Source: G965214625 sp965214625 (GTDB lineage: Bacteria > Pseudomonadota > Gammaproteobacteria > Arenicellales > Poriferihabitantaceae). From it: DNA of 64,000 nt. Where the stretch lies: NCBI GenBank assembly GCA_965214625.1, contig OZ243962.1, forward strand, positions 2,728,001 to 2,792,000, given 5' to 3'. Each line of letters opens with the position of its first letter. The stretch's first letter is position 1. Positions 1-8,415 of this stretch are shown here, piece after piece. The position numbers and the translations under genes are program-made. Under the pieces are notes generated by a model. That model saw nothing but the letters and a program-made list of their open reading frames with translations, had not been told where the DNA came from and did no database searches.

Positions 1-23
1 TCGATCGTGCCTGGCGGATGATT

Positions 24-61
24 GGGATAACCGGGTTGTTATCCCGGAACCGGTTCGCCGG
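24..61. repeat. Two adjacent hairpins at the left edge
   Basis: An 8-bp inverted repeat (GGGATAAC at 24-31, GTTATCCC at 38-45, 6-nt loop) is followed at once by CCGG-TTCG-CCGG (50-61). There is no T-run, so it is not a classical intrinsic terminator. It could be the 3' end of a gene lying left of the window or a leader structure for the gene starting at 202. Confidence 0.4.
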
Positions 62-201
62 TAGTGGGATGGATTTTCGAGATGGATTGAGACCGTCGAT
101 GGGAAAAGACGGACTCGGCGTAATGCATTTCCCTGACGTCGGGTCAGTTTGTTTTTGTTCAACACAAGTCGAATAAGGTGTAAGGCAGGAGGGTCAGAAA
201 A

Positions 202-1152
202 TTGTTGATTCTTGGAAAAAATGACCTGGACAAGCTGGCGTTGTCCACCGAACAGGTCGTGGATGCGCTAGAGACCCTGATCAGGGGAAAAAGACAGGGC
301 ACTGTGTGGGCTGCGCCGAAATCGGCCATGACGCCTCCCGGTGGCCAGTTATTTATGGCCACATTGTCAGTGAGCCGTCAACCGGCATTAATGGCGGTCA
401 AGTCGTTGGTTCTCAATCCCCGCAATCCTGACAAGGGGTTGGCGGCCATCAACTCTTCCATCACCTTGTTGGACAGCGAGACAGGTATCCCTAAAGCATT
501 GATTGATGGCGGTTGGGTCACTGCGGTACGCACCGCATGTGCCAGCGTGGTTGCGGCGAAAAGAATGGCCCGTTCTGAATCAACAGTGGTTGCCTTTATT
601 GGCTGTGGTGTGCAGGCGCAGAGTCATTTGACGGCGTATGAGGCGATTTTCCCCCTTTCTGAAATCCGGGCGTTTGGCCGGGGCGTGACCAATCGCACCG
701 CTTTGTGCCAAGTGGCCCAAAACAGGGGTTTGCAGGCGATTGACTGTGCGTCGGCCGAGCAGGCGGTCCGGGATGCGGATTTGGTGGTTTCATCGATTCC
801 CCTGACCGCCAATGTGCCCCCGTTTATTGATGTGAACTGGTTGAAACCGGGTGTTTTTGTTTCTTCTACCGATATGGGGCTCCCGTTTATGCCGGACACG
901 CTGCCCGCGTTTGATCGAATCATCATTGATGATGTTGAGCAGGAAAGCAGCATGCCCAATCCAATGGTTCCGTCAGCGCTGGTACACGGAGAGCTCTCTC
1001 ACTTGGTGATGGATGAAGTGGTCGGTCGCAAGGCGAAAGACGAGAAAACCGCGTTTATTTTTCGTGCTGTCGTTTTAGGGGACCTGGCTTTGTCTTCATT
1101 GGCTTACACGGTGGCTGAAGAACGAGGGATTGGCACCAAGATTACGCTATAG
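202..1152 (+). CDS. Ornithine cyclodeaminase / mu-crystallin family NAD(P)-dependent enzyme
   Basis: A 316-residue cytoplasmic protein of the ornithine cyclodeaminase/mu-crystallin family, whose members deaminate ornithine to proline, reduce pyrroline-2-carboxylate, or act as alanine dehydrogenases. Visible family features are the active-site-type lysine at about K67 in AVKSLV, the WVTAVRTA segment (105-112), and a Rossmann dinucleotide loop IGCGVQA (133-139). Length matches the family. The start is TTG at 202, chosen because AGGAGGG (187-193) lies 8 nt upstream; a second TTG follows directly at 205. No same-strand partner adjoins it, so the substrate cannot be fixed; amino-acid genes elsewhere in the window make an amino-acid or imino-acid substrate likely. 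Confidence 0.85.
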   Translation: MLILGKNDLDKLALSTEQVVDALETLIRGKRQGTVWAAPKSAMTPPGGQLFMATLSVSRQPALMAVKSLVLNPRNPDKGLAAINSSITLLDSETGIPKALIDGGWVTAVRTACASVVAAKRMARSESTVVAFIGCGVQAQSHLTAYEAIFPLSEIRAFGRGVTNRTALCQVAQNRGLQAIDCASAEQAVRDADLVVSSIPLTANVPPFIDVNWLKPGVFVSSTDMGLPFMPDTLPAFDRIIIDDVEQESSMPNPMVPSALVHGELSHLVMDEVVGRKAKDEKTAFIFRAVVLGDLALSSLAYTVAEERGIGTKITL

Positions 1153-1524
1153 GCACTTGATCCGATATAAAATCCCCCATTTCCGGCACTGTTTCTTTGG
1201 TTTGGGGATGCTCAGGCTGACCGAGCGGTGTCGGATTTTTACCCGGACGGTTGTGTTGGTACGGCTTGGAAGAAATGGGTCTTTTTGTATTTTCGGTTCG
1301 CTTGCAAAAAGACATCGGGAACCGATTCAACCTGAACATGCGTTTCAGGTCATCAATGAAGCGGTGAGGGGTACGGGTGGTGTGGGGATCGAACGGTTCG
1401 CCGTGCCAAATAGGCGGTATTATTTTCCGCAGCATTCAAAGGGAGCGAGCGCAAGTCCGCCTGACTGACTTTTTTGTCTATAATCATTGATCATGTCGGC
1501 AGCAAACATTTTGCACAATTGAAG
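1153..1524. other. Intergenic region, no gene recognised
   Basis: A 372-nt gap between the ornithine cyclodeaminase-like gene and the HAD gene. Open frames here overlap the upstream gene or encode low-complexity Arg/Pro-rich peptides with no ribosome binding site. A TATAAT hexamer at 1479-1484 could be a -10 box for the HAD gene, but no good -35 box sits 16-18 bp upstream. Confidence 0.5.
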
Positions 1525-2256
1525 ATGACCAAATCACTGAATTCATACAATACGTTGACATTTGACTGTTACGGTACGCTCATTGATTGGGAGAGTGGTA
1601 TCTGGGATGCGCTGCAGCCTGTCCTGATGGACAATGAGTGCGAGGTCATGACGAGAAACAGGGCACTTGCTGCGTTTGGCCGTGTGGAATCCAGACAACA
1701 GTCAGAGACACCGGATCTGATCTATACGGAAGTGTTAAGCCGAGTACACCGGGATATTTGTCGCGAATATGATTTGAAGACCAGTGAACAACTGGATCAC
1801 CAATTCGGACAGTCCGTTTTCACATGGCCCGCATTTCCCGATAGTGCCGATGCATTACGAAGGTTGAAAACGCACTATAAGCTGGTGATATTATCGAATG
1901 TCAACCGGGCCGGTTTTGCCGCATCCAATCGCAGACTAGGGGTGTCGTTCGATGCGATCTATACAGCAGAAGATGTTGGCTCCTACAAACCGGATGTGCA
2001 TAATTTCGAATTCATGCTTGAGCGACTGCATGAAGATCTGGGTGTCCAGAAAAAGGATATTCTTCACACCGCACAAAGTCTGTTTCATGATCATGTGCCG
2101 GCAAGTACGCTTGGGCTGGCGACGGCCTGGATAGATCGACAGGGTTTGTCTGAAACCGACAACTGGGGTGCAACGGCCCGTGTCGAAAAACGACCGCATC
2201 TGGATTTCATCTTTCCCACCATGCAAGCGATGTCAGAAGCGGTTGATGGTGTTTGA
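1525..2256 (+). CDS. HAD-superfamily hydrolase, haloacid dehalogenase type II-like
   Basis: A cytoplasmic HAD hydrolase of 243 residues from the ATG at 1525; an in-frame TTG at 1474 would add 17 residues that lie outside the fold. All four HAD motifs are seen: motif I FDCYGTLIDW with nucleophile D14, motif II LSN, the motif III lysine in GSYKPDV, and motif IV in FHDHVPA. The order and the FDCYGTL signature resemble the L-2-haloacid dehalogenase subgroup, but many members are phosphatases, so the substrate is open. It stands alone, facing the chelatase genes tail to tail. Confidence 0.8.
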   Translation: MTKSLNSYNTLTFDCYGTLIDWESGIWDALQPVLMDNECEVMTRNRALAAFGRVESRQQSETPDLIYTEVLSRVHRDICREYDLKTSEQLDHQFGQSVFTWPAFPDSADALRRLKTHYKLVILSNVNRAGFAASNRRLGVSFDAIYTAEDVGSYKPDVHNFEFMLERLHEDLGVQKKDILHTAQSLFHDHVPASTLGLATAWIDRQGLSETDNWGATARVEKRPHLDFIFPTMQAMSEAVDGV

Positions 2257-2519
2257 TTGAATCCCAAAGAGTGTGCAACAGTAGGCACAATCCCTGCAAT
2301 GTATTGCCTTTTGAGGTCATAGACTGGTTGCGGAACTGACTTCGTTTTCTCAGAGCATCTGAATCCACGGGTGCCCGCGATCAGGCATGGCTCGACAGAC
2401 TCCAATCAGATACGCCATACGGTGTTTGGTATTGGTCGTATCTTGCATGGCATGATGCTGTCTCGGTGCGTCGCTCTCGTCCGACTGATGGTTGAGGTAT
2501 CTTGGTCTGCCGGGGATCG

Positions 2520-2897
2520 TCAGTTGATCTGGAAGGCCGCTTGCTGGATGTGCATCTGAAGCAGCCTCTTCATGCCGCCAGTCGAGCCGATATGGGGCAT
2601 TTGTAACAGCCTCATGTCCGGGTTTTGTTCGCGAACCTGATCCAGAATATTGGGTATGTCCCTTTCAACGTGCCATCCGGCTACCAGAAAATAAGGCAAT
2701 GCAATGATTTCGTCTGCCCCTGCGTCAATCAGGCTCTGGGCGGCTTCATGAATACTCGGTGACGCAATTTCCAAAAAACCGCAACGGATCAGGTCGAAGG
2801 ATTGGTCGGTCTGATTCAGGTGTTCGGCCAGATCCAGGATTTCATCATTCGCCTCGGTACGTCGGCTGCCATGGGAAATGAGTAACAGTGCTTTCAT
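2520..2897 (-). CDS. CbiX/SirB-type sirohydrochlorin chelatase, short form
   Basis: A 125-residue class II chelatase of the CbiX/SirB family, which inserts Co2+ or Fe2+ into sirohydrochlorin for cobalamin or siroheme. The catalytic histidines are visible: H9 in LISHGSRR and H76 in GWHVERDIP. The length fits the single-domain form, which acts as a homodimer; bacterial SirB/CbiX proteins are often twice as long. It lies 25 nt downstream of ferrochelatase on the same strand and may share its transcript. The metal cannot be read from sequence: siroheme (Fe) and anaerobic-type cobalamin synthesis (Co) are both possible, and the cobST genes at 7.4-10.1 kb indicate a different, late cobalt insertion route. 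Confidence 0.85.
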   Translation of the reverse strand: MKALLLISHGSRRTEANDEILDLAEHLNQTDQSFDLIRCGFLEIASPSIHEAAQSLIDAGADEIIALPYFLVAGWHVERDIPNILDQVREQNPDMRLLQMPHIGSTGGMKRLLQMHIQQAAFQIN

Positions 2898-2922
2898 TCT
2901 GGTCGGTGGTTCGGTGAAAAAA

Positions 2923-4032
2923 TCAGCAGACGACAGATGACCTGGGCGTGATGAATTTCAGTGGCTGATCCGGAGTAAAGACAGTCTCCTTTTGGTCTGT
3001 CACAAGGTGCCATCCGCCAAGATGCTGCCTCAATAATCCGACCAGCAGTTCAATATGGTCATCATTGGTATTGAGACAGGGAATGTACGAATACTCTTTA
3101 CCACCGGCCTGAATAAAGCCGTTTTTATTTTCGATGGCGATCTCTTCGAGTGTTTCAAGACAATCTGCGCTGAAGCCAGGGCAAATGACCTGAACCCGTC
3201 GGATACCGTTTTGTGCCAGTTTTTCTAAAGTCAGATCGGTATAGGGTGTTAGCCACTGCTTCGGTCCCAAGCGGGATTGAAAACTGACCACCCAGGCGGT
3301 TTCTTGCAAAGACAGTGATTTCGCAAGAAGCTGTCCGGTTGTCCGACATTGTTCGCAATAGGGGTCACCCGCTTCGTGGTAGGCTTGCGGGATACCATGG
3401 AAAGACATGATCAGTTTTTCCGGTTTTCCATGGGTGTCCCAGTGCTTTCGCACACTGGCCGCCAGGGCGGCGATATAAAGTGGATGATCATGGTAGTGGT
3501 TGACAAACCGAAGTTCGGGGAGGGTTCGCCAGCCACGAAGTACATGACTCACGGCATCATAGGTGGATGCGGTGGTGGTGGCGGAATACTGCGGGTAAAG
3601 CGGCAGCACCAGAATTTTACGGGCATTTTTTTTCCAGAGTGATTCCAGTCCGGTTTGAATGGAAGGGTTTCCGTAGCGCATGGCCAGTGCTATCTCGATT
3701 CGGTTTGTCAGACCGAGTCTTTTCCTGAGTGCGGTCGCCTGGTCCTCAGAGATCGTCAATAGCGGTGAGCCGCGTTCGGTCCATATTTTCCGGTAAGCCT
3801 GTGCACTTTTGCGAGGACGGGTATTCAACAGGATCAGGTTTAGCACAATCCACCAGACTGGCCGGGAGATTTCCACGACCCGTTTATCCCATAAAAATTC
3901 TTTCAGATATCGTCTCACATCTGACACCTGACTCGAATCCGGGGTACCCAGATTGGTAATCAGGACCCCGATACACTCATTTGCATTTACAACCGGGTTG
4001 GTGATCTTGGTTGTTACGGAACAAGTTGCCAT
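2923..4032 (-). CDS. hemH: Ferrochelatase
   Basis: Ferrochelatase inserts Fe2+ into protoporphyrin IX, the last step of protoheme synthesis, at the inner face of the membrane. The 369-residue protein has the family start ITNLGTPDSSQVSDVRRYL near residue 25, the catalytic histidine at about H212 in SFHGIP, a conserved NHYHDHP block near 178-184, and the acidic C-terminal-half motif CPGFSADCLETLEEI. The ATG at 4032 gives a 20-residue leader before the conserved region, slightly longer than usual. A C-x2-C (CEQC) after the active site may ligate an iron-sulfur cluster, but further ligands cannot be assigned. The cbiX-like gene follows directly. Confidence 0.95.
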   Translation of the reverse strand: MATCSVTTKITNPVVNANECIGVLITNLGTPDSSQVSDVRRYLKEFLWDKRVVEISRPVWWIVLNLILLNTRPRKSAQAYRKIWTERGSPLLTISEDQATALRKRLGLTNRIEIALAMRYGNPSIQTGLESLWKKNARKILVLPLYPQYSATTTASTYDAVSHVLRGWRTLPELRFVNHYHDHPLYIAALAASVRKHWDTHGKPEKLIMSFHGIPQAYHEAGDPYCEQCRTTGQLLAKSLSLQETAWVVSFQSRLGPKQWLTPYTDLTLEKLAQNGIRRVQVICPGFSADCLETLEEIAIENKNGFIQAGGKEYSYIPCLNTNDDHIELLVGLLRQHLGGWHLVTDQKETVFTPDQPLKFITPRSSVVC

Positions 4033-4050
4033 TTCAATAGCACAGCGAAT

Positions 4051-4488
4051 TTAAGCGACCAGTTTGTGTTGTCCAAGACCATAGAACAAAATTGCGGCAA
4101 CAGCAAGTAAGCCGGAGATGATATGGTACTGGTTGAAAGGTTCCCGAAAAATGATCAGCCCGACACCAATGGAGGTTGTCAGGATAGACAGCAGCGCATA
4201 GACGATATAGTTGGTTGCACCTTGTTGCGAGTAGAGCCAATAAAACCCGATAAAAGTCAAAAAGAATCCCAAGCCACTGAATACCATGTATTTCAGGTTG
4301 GCGGACAGGTAACTCAATTCCATTGGCGATTTGTTCAACAGGGCACAAACCAAAAACAGCGAAATGCAGATCGTCTGGGTAACCAGGAGAAAATAAAATG
4401 GGTTGGCTGATGCCTCGGATCCTCTTTGGCCGTATACGAACAATGCATTGCCCGTTGCCGCCAATAAGGCAAATAGAAAAACTTTCAT
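4051..4488 (-). CDS. Small four-helix membrane protein, DMT/EamA-like half transporter
   Basis: A 145-residue, very hydrophobic protein with four predicted membrane spans and short loops, ending in a basic tail. The pattern, including an REPF motif near the last helix pair and paired helices, resembles one repeat of the drug/metabolite transporter (EamA/SMR-like) superfamily, so it may work as a dimer. The substrate is unknown. It lies between the DddP-like gene (29 nt upstream) and hemH (18 nt downstream), suggesting co-transcription with both. Assignment rests on hydropathy and faint similarity only. Confidence 0.6.
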   Translation of the reverse strand: MKVFLFALLAATGNALFVYGQRGSEASANPFYFLLVTQTICISLFLVCALLNKSPMELSYLSANLKYMVFSGLGFFLTFIGFYWLYSQQGATNYIVYALLSILTTSIGVGLIIFREPFNQYHIISGLLAVAAILFYGLGQHKLVA

Positions 4489-4517
4489 TTGATGTCGCTC
4501 TGTTGGTATTGGGACTG

Positions 4518-5741
4518 CTAGCCCATTTCAGGATGGATTTCGTACAGTAGGTCTGTTTCAAACGGAAATCGGGAAAGCAGTTCGTAACCGTTGTGCGTAA
4601 TACGGACCATCTGCTCAAGCTTGACCCCTTCACCCCCGTTTATTGATCCGGTAAAACTTTCAATACTCATCACCATGTTTTCCTTGATTTCACCATCGTA
4701 CCCGGCCCTTTCCCAATCCTCTTCATAATATATTTTGGGATATTCATCGGACATGCCAACCCCGTGCATGACACAGGGATATCGCCTGTCGATATATTCG
4801 GCATGTCGTTTAAAGGCCTGATGACTCAGGTCGTAAAATGACATGCCCGGTTTCAGGAGCGCTATATTGTAATGAACTTCATCGTAGGCATGTTGATAAG
4901 TGGCTTTTTGGTGTGCCGTCGGTTTGGCCGGAGGGCACAGCCATGTGCGCGAGATATCGGCACAATAGCCATTCGGGCCAATCATGTCGGTATCAAAAGC
5001 GACCAGTTCGCCCGCATGGATCACCTTGTCACTTGCTTCTTGCAACCAGGGATTGGTACGAAGTCCGGAGGACAGCATTCTGCCTTCAATCCAGTCGCCG
5101 CCACGGGCAATATTCACCTGATGCAGTATGGACCAGAGTTCTTCTTCAGTAATCCCGGGGACGAGCGCATGGCGCATTTTTCGCATTCCGCTCTCAGCCA
5201 CCTGAATCGCATGTTTTATACACTGGATCTCGGTAGAAGACTTGATCAGTCTGGCCTGTTCAAGCAGCGCCTCTGCATCAAGGAGATGCATACCCGCTTC
5301 ATGCATTGTCAAGGCGAGTAGGGGAGAGAATCGCTCGATGGCTATCCGGGGTCTGTGTTCATACAGGTGATTTTGTTTCAGATAATCGGTGATCTCGCTG
5401 ACGAACTGGCGACAGTTGGAGCGAATATCGAATCCGGCATCAAAGGGAGAAAGAAAGGTTGCCTCATGATAGTGATCAACCAGGTCGAGCGTTTTATAGC
5501 CTGCCCCATGAAGAACGGTCGGACCGTCCAGCGCAACATAGAGATATGCCGTGGGGATGTGTGACTGGAACAACTGATAACCCCGATAATCAACCGCATA
5601 TCTCAGACTCACCGGATTGCACAGTATGCAGAGCGCGATGTCTATCTGTTGCATGCCTTGTTTGATCCGTTGCAGTCGATAACTGTGTAACTCGGCCAGT
5701 TCATCCGACGACATCCCATGACCGATTTTGCGTTTATTCAT
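4518..5741 (-). CDS. M24 metallopeptidase-fold protein, DddP (DMSP lyase)-like
   Basis: A pita-bread-fold protein of the M24 family, about 407 residues from the ATG at 5741; upstream in-frame starts extend it with unrelated sequence and no start has a good ribosome binding site. Metal ligands are complete: D250 and D252 in FDTDMIG, D262 in ADISRTW, H326 in MHGVG, E361 in SIESF and E376 in KLEQMV. The block WIEGRMLSSGLRTNPW is nearly that of DddP, the roseobacter enzyme that cleaves dimethylsulfoniopropionate to DMS and acrylate. The aspartate proposed as its catalytic base is also present (D332 in GMSDE). The same fold includes Xaa-Pro dipeptidases, so function is not proven. No acrylate-handling gene lies next to it. 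Confidence 0.65.
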   Translation of the reverse strand: MNKRKIGHGMSSDELAELHSYRLQRIKQGMQQIDIALCILCNPVSLRYAVDYRGYQLFQSHIPTAYLYVALDGPTVLHGAGYKTLDLVDHYHEATFLSPFDAGFDIRSNCRQFVSEITDYLKQNHLYEHRPRIAIERFSPLLALTMHEAGMHLLDAEALLEQARLIKSSTEIQCIKHAIQVAESGMRKMRHALVPGITEEELWSILHQVNIARGGDWIEGRMLSSGLRTNPWLQEASDKVIHAGELVAFDTDMIGPNGYCADISRTWLCPPAKPTAHQKATYQHAYDEVHYNIALLKPGMSFYDLSHQAFKRHAEYIDRRYPCVMHGVGMSDEYPKIYYEEDWERAGYDGEIKENMVMSIESFTGSINGGEGVKLEQMVRITHNGYELLSRFPFETDLLYEIHPEMG

Positions 5742-6128
5742 CTTCCAAAGAGGGTCTGGTTCGATACACAGTTTTATGATCAGCAGGGCAATACAATCGG
5801 GCATAATGGCCAGACCATCCGATTCGATACCTGATGGCGACGGCACAATATTCCTTCGTAGTCAAAATCAAGGCAAGGGCCATTCAATGCCCGCATTATA
5901 CCGTGGTCATTTATCAGATGATGATCCGATGTTTGTCACAACTACAGAGCGGGTGATCACTCCGAAGCCTTGATCGGGGAGGTGACGGAACTGGAAAAGG
6001 GACGATGAGACCACCTGATGGAATGGATTCGTAGGGGTTGCCCTCTCCCGTGTTGCCGTGTTTGGTCAGTGCTGTCAAGGAGAGGTGGTTTCGATGGGAG
6101 GGTGCCATGCTTGCGCTGGGCATCACCG
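5742..6128. other. Intergenic region, no gene or riboswitch recognised
   Basis: A 387-nt gap between the DddP-like gene and the asparaginase, both on the minus strand. Open frames here are short and compositionally odd. I looked on both strands for cobalamin, TPP, SAM and glycine riboswitch cores and saw none. It presumably holds the promoter of the DddP-like transcript. Confidence 0.5.
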
Positions 6129-7151
6129 CTATCCAGACCAACCGCATCCCGGTTCAATCCTTCCGGTTATCCGCCCTTGACTGTTGATGATATCCGGTCG
6201 AAACCAGGGCTTCAGCGCTTGGACTTCTTCATCGTCCAGCAGTTCAAGGACAGCAAGCAATCCACCGAGAGCCACTTCGCTTGCGCGCTTGGCGCCATCA
6301 TCGATCTTGAGGACAAAGCCAAGTCCGCGCTCTGGAACGGACCCACAAAACACCCCTTCGGCCCCGGTCTTTACCAGAATTCTCCCCCGGGTTTGGCGGA
6401 TGACCGCAGTACAGCAACGGGCACTGCCGGCCACCATTTCCGGATGCTGACGGACAGCATCGAGTATCCTTGTCATGCTCGCCGACCGTGATGGGGTGCC
6501 GCCATCACAGATCGAATAACGGGCAAAACCATAGGCCAATCCCTCCATCGGCATACAAAGGGCAGGCAATCCACAACCATCACGGTCCCATGCCAGATTG
6601 TCGGCATCTACCTGCGTAAGCTCATTCATCACGGTACGCCAGGCCTGTTGGGTCGGGTGCTCATAATCGCTGTACCCGCTTGTCGCTTCCCCCAAATGAC
6701 GGGCCAGCGTCAGCATGCCCGCATGTTTGCCGGAACAGGCGTGGTGCCGGCATCCGGGCGTGGTTCCCGCTTTGACCAGCAAATCGGCCGATACCCGGTC
6801 AAGCGGTCTGGCCGGGCCACATTCAAGGTCATGATCAGCAAGCCCGAGCTGCAGCAGCCATTGTTCCACTTTTTGTACGTGTCTTGGTTCGGCGTTGTGA
6901 GACGCACACGCCAGTGCAATCTTGTCCGCTCCCAGCCCGAAAGCATCGGCAGCACCGGATTCGACCAACGGAATGGCCTGGAGAAATTTGTAGGCAGATC
7001 GGGGGAATATCTTCCGTTTGACATTCCCAACCGCAAGCACCGTATGACCGTGGACATCCAGCACCACCGCACTGCCCCGATGCAAGGACTCGACCTCGCC
7101 GCCACGAAACACTGTGGACAGAACCGGGTTACAGGCGATCATTGCATTCAT
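6129..7151 (-). CDS. Type II (Rhizobium AnsA-like) L-asparaginase
   Basis: This 340-residue protein belongs to the Asparaginase_II family typified by the Rhizobium etli thermolabile asparaginase, unrelated to the E. coli AnsA/AnsB fold; it hydrolyses asparagine to aspartate and ammonia. Family blocks seen are the HRGSAVVLD start near residue 25, ALACASHNAEPRHV near 80-95, HHACSGKHAGML near 135, and WDRDGCGLPALCMP near 190. The first in-frame TTG (7169) is less likely than the ATG at 7151; another ATG lies at 7142. There is no signal peptide. It is monocistronic, divergent from cobS with a 270-nt gap. Confidence 0.85.
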   Translation of the reverse strand: MNAMIACNPVLSTVFRGGEVESLHRGSAVVLDVHGHTVLAVGNVKRKIFPRSAYKFLQAIPLVESGAADAFGLGADKIALACASHNAEPRHVQKVEQWLLQLGLADHDLECGPARPLDRVSADLLVKAGTTPGCRHHACSGKHAGMLTLARHLGEATSGYSDYEHPTQQAWRTVMNELTQVDADNLAWDRDGCGLPALCMPMEGLAYGFARYSICDGGTPSRSASMTRILDAVRQHPEMVAGSARCCTAVIRQTRGRILVKTGAEGVFCGSVPERGLGFVLKIDDGAKRASEVALGGLLAVLELLDDEEVQALKPWFRPDIINSQGRITGRIEPGCGWSG

Positions 7152-7421
7152 CACAGATGCCTGCCGCAACCCTGTGCCGTGTTATTGACCGATAACCCGG
7201 ATCATTGCATGAGATGACCGATGTGTGACCTGACGGCCACCACATTACACTGAAGCGGTTTCTTTGCATCCTTTTATCTTGTTGTGTCCTGTTTCGTTTC
7301 GCTTCGGGATTAACGTAACAAAGGACTGGACCATCGAATTGGGCATTAAAAATCGTTACAATCAGTTGTCATTGTCCAACCCTCGCGACGCACCATTGCG
7401 CACTCAAATCAAGATACGATC

Positions 7422-8405
7422 ATGATTGATGCTTACCCCGATATCCAGGTTTCGGCCCAAACCCTGTTCGATATAAAGACCGATATTCAGGTCTCGGCAT
7501 TCAGCGAACGGGATGCGCATGTGCCTGAAATTGATTCGGCATATTGTTTCAATCGTGATGTGACACTCGCGATTCTGGCCGGGTTTACCAACAACCGTCG
7601 TGTCCTGATCCAAGGCTATCATGGTACCGGAAAATCCACACATATTGAACAGGTCGCAGCACGGCTGAACTGGCCCTGTATCCGGGTTAATCTGGATGGA
7701 CATGTCAGTCGATTGGACCTGGTGGGTCGGGATACGATTGTGATTCGGGACGGCAAGCAGATTACCGAGTTCCAGGAAGGGATTGTTCCCTGGTCACTCC
7801 AAAGGCCGGTCGCATTGATATTTGATGAATTCGATGCCGGTCGTCCGGATGTGATGTTTGTCATCCAGCGTATTTTAGAGCGTGACGGCAAGTTTACCCT
7901 GCTGGACCAGAACCGGGTCATTTGGCCCCATTCCGCGTTCAGGCTGTTTGCCACTGCCAATACGGTCGGGCTTGGCAACCTCAATGGCCTGTACCATGGT
8001 GCCCAGATGCTGAATCAGGCACAAATTGACCGGTGGAATATTGTTGCCACACTCAACTATTTGCCGGCTGAGGATGAAATGCAGATTGTAGCGGCTCAGG
8101 TGCCTGGTTTCGCAGGCGATCATGCGACCCTCCGGTCAATGGTTCTGGTCGCTGATTTGACACGCAAGGGGTTTGCCTCAGGTGATATCTCAACGGTCAT
8201 GTCACCCCGCACGGTTATTACATGGGCAGAGAACACGGAGATATTCGGGGAGATTGCCCGTGCCTTTCGACTTTCTTTTTTGAACAAGTGTGATGAGGCG
8301 GAACGTTCCATTATTGCCGAATACTACCAACGGGCCTTCGGAGAGGAATTGGAGTATTCAATCGCGACCGAGGGGACGGCGCCTTCACAAGCGGATCCTT
8401 CATAA
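7422..8405 (+). CDS. cobS: Cobaltochelatase subunit CobS (AAA+ ATPase)
   Basis: CobS is the MoxR-type AAA+ motor of the CobN-CobS-CobT complex, which inserts Co2+ into hydrogenobyrinic acid a,c-diamide in the aerobic cobalamin pathway. The 327-residue protein matches alphaproteobacterial CobS along its length: Walker A GYHGTGKST near residue 66, the block AARLNWPCIRVNLDGHVSR, Walker B ALIFDEFDAGRPDV near 130, and sensor region FRLFATANTVGLG. The ATG at 7422 has no clear ribosome binding site. cobT begins 10 nt after the stop. CobN, the porphyrin-binding subunit, is not in the window, and no cobalamin riboswitch was seen upstream. Confidence 0.95.
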   Translation: MIDAYPDIQVSAQTLFDIKTDIQVSAFSERDAHVPEIDSAYCFNRDVTLAILAGFTNNRRVLIQGYHGTGKSTHIEQVAARLNWPCIRVNLDGHVSRLDLVGRDTIVIRDGKQITEFQEGIVPWSLQRPVALIFDEFDAGRPDVMFVIQRILERDGKFTLLDQNRVIWPHSAFRLFATANTVGLGNLNGLYHGAQMLNQAQIDRWNIVATLNYLPAEDEMQIVAAQVPGFAGDHATLRSMVLVADLTRKGFASGDISTVMSPRTVITWAENTEIFGEIARAFRLSFLNKCDEAERSIIAEYYQRAFGEELEYSIATEGTAPSQADPS

Positions 8406-8415
8406 ACGGCTTGTC

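Noticed and set aside
1130..1468. A 112-codon plus-strand frame after the ornithine cyclodeaminase-like gene
   Set aside because: It overlaps the upstream gene end, has no ribosome binding site and an Arg-rich, unstructured composition.
4034..4633. A 199-codon minus frame across the small membrane protein gene
   Set aside because: It is a different-frame reading of two better-supported genes and contains no domain.
7170..7421. Possible cobalamin riboswitch upstream of cobS
   Set aside because: No B12-box (GCCACTG-type) core or matching stems were seen on the plus strand.
8290..8415. A longer start for cobT inside cobS
   Set aside because: The added 42 residues are a shifted reading of cobS; CobT homology starts at the ATG at 8416.
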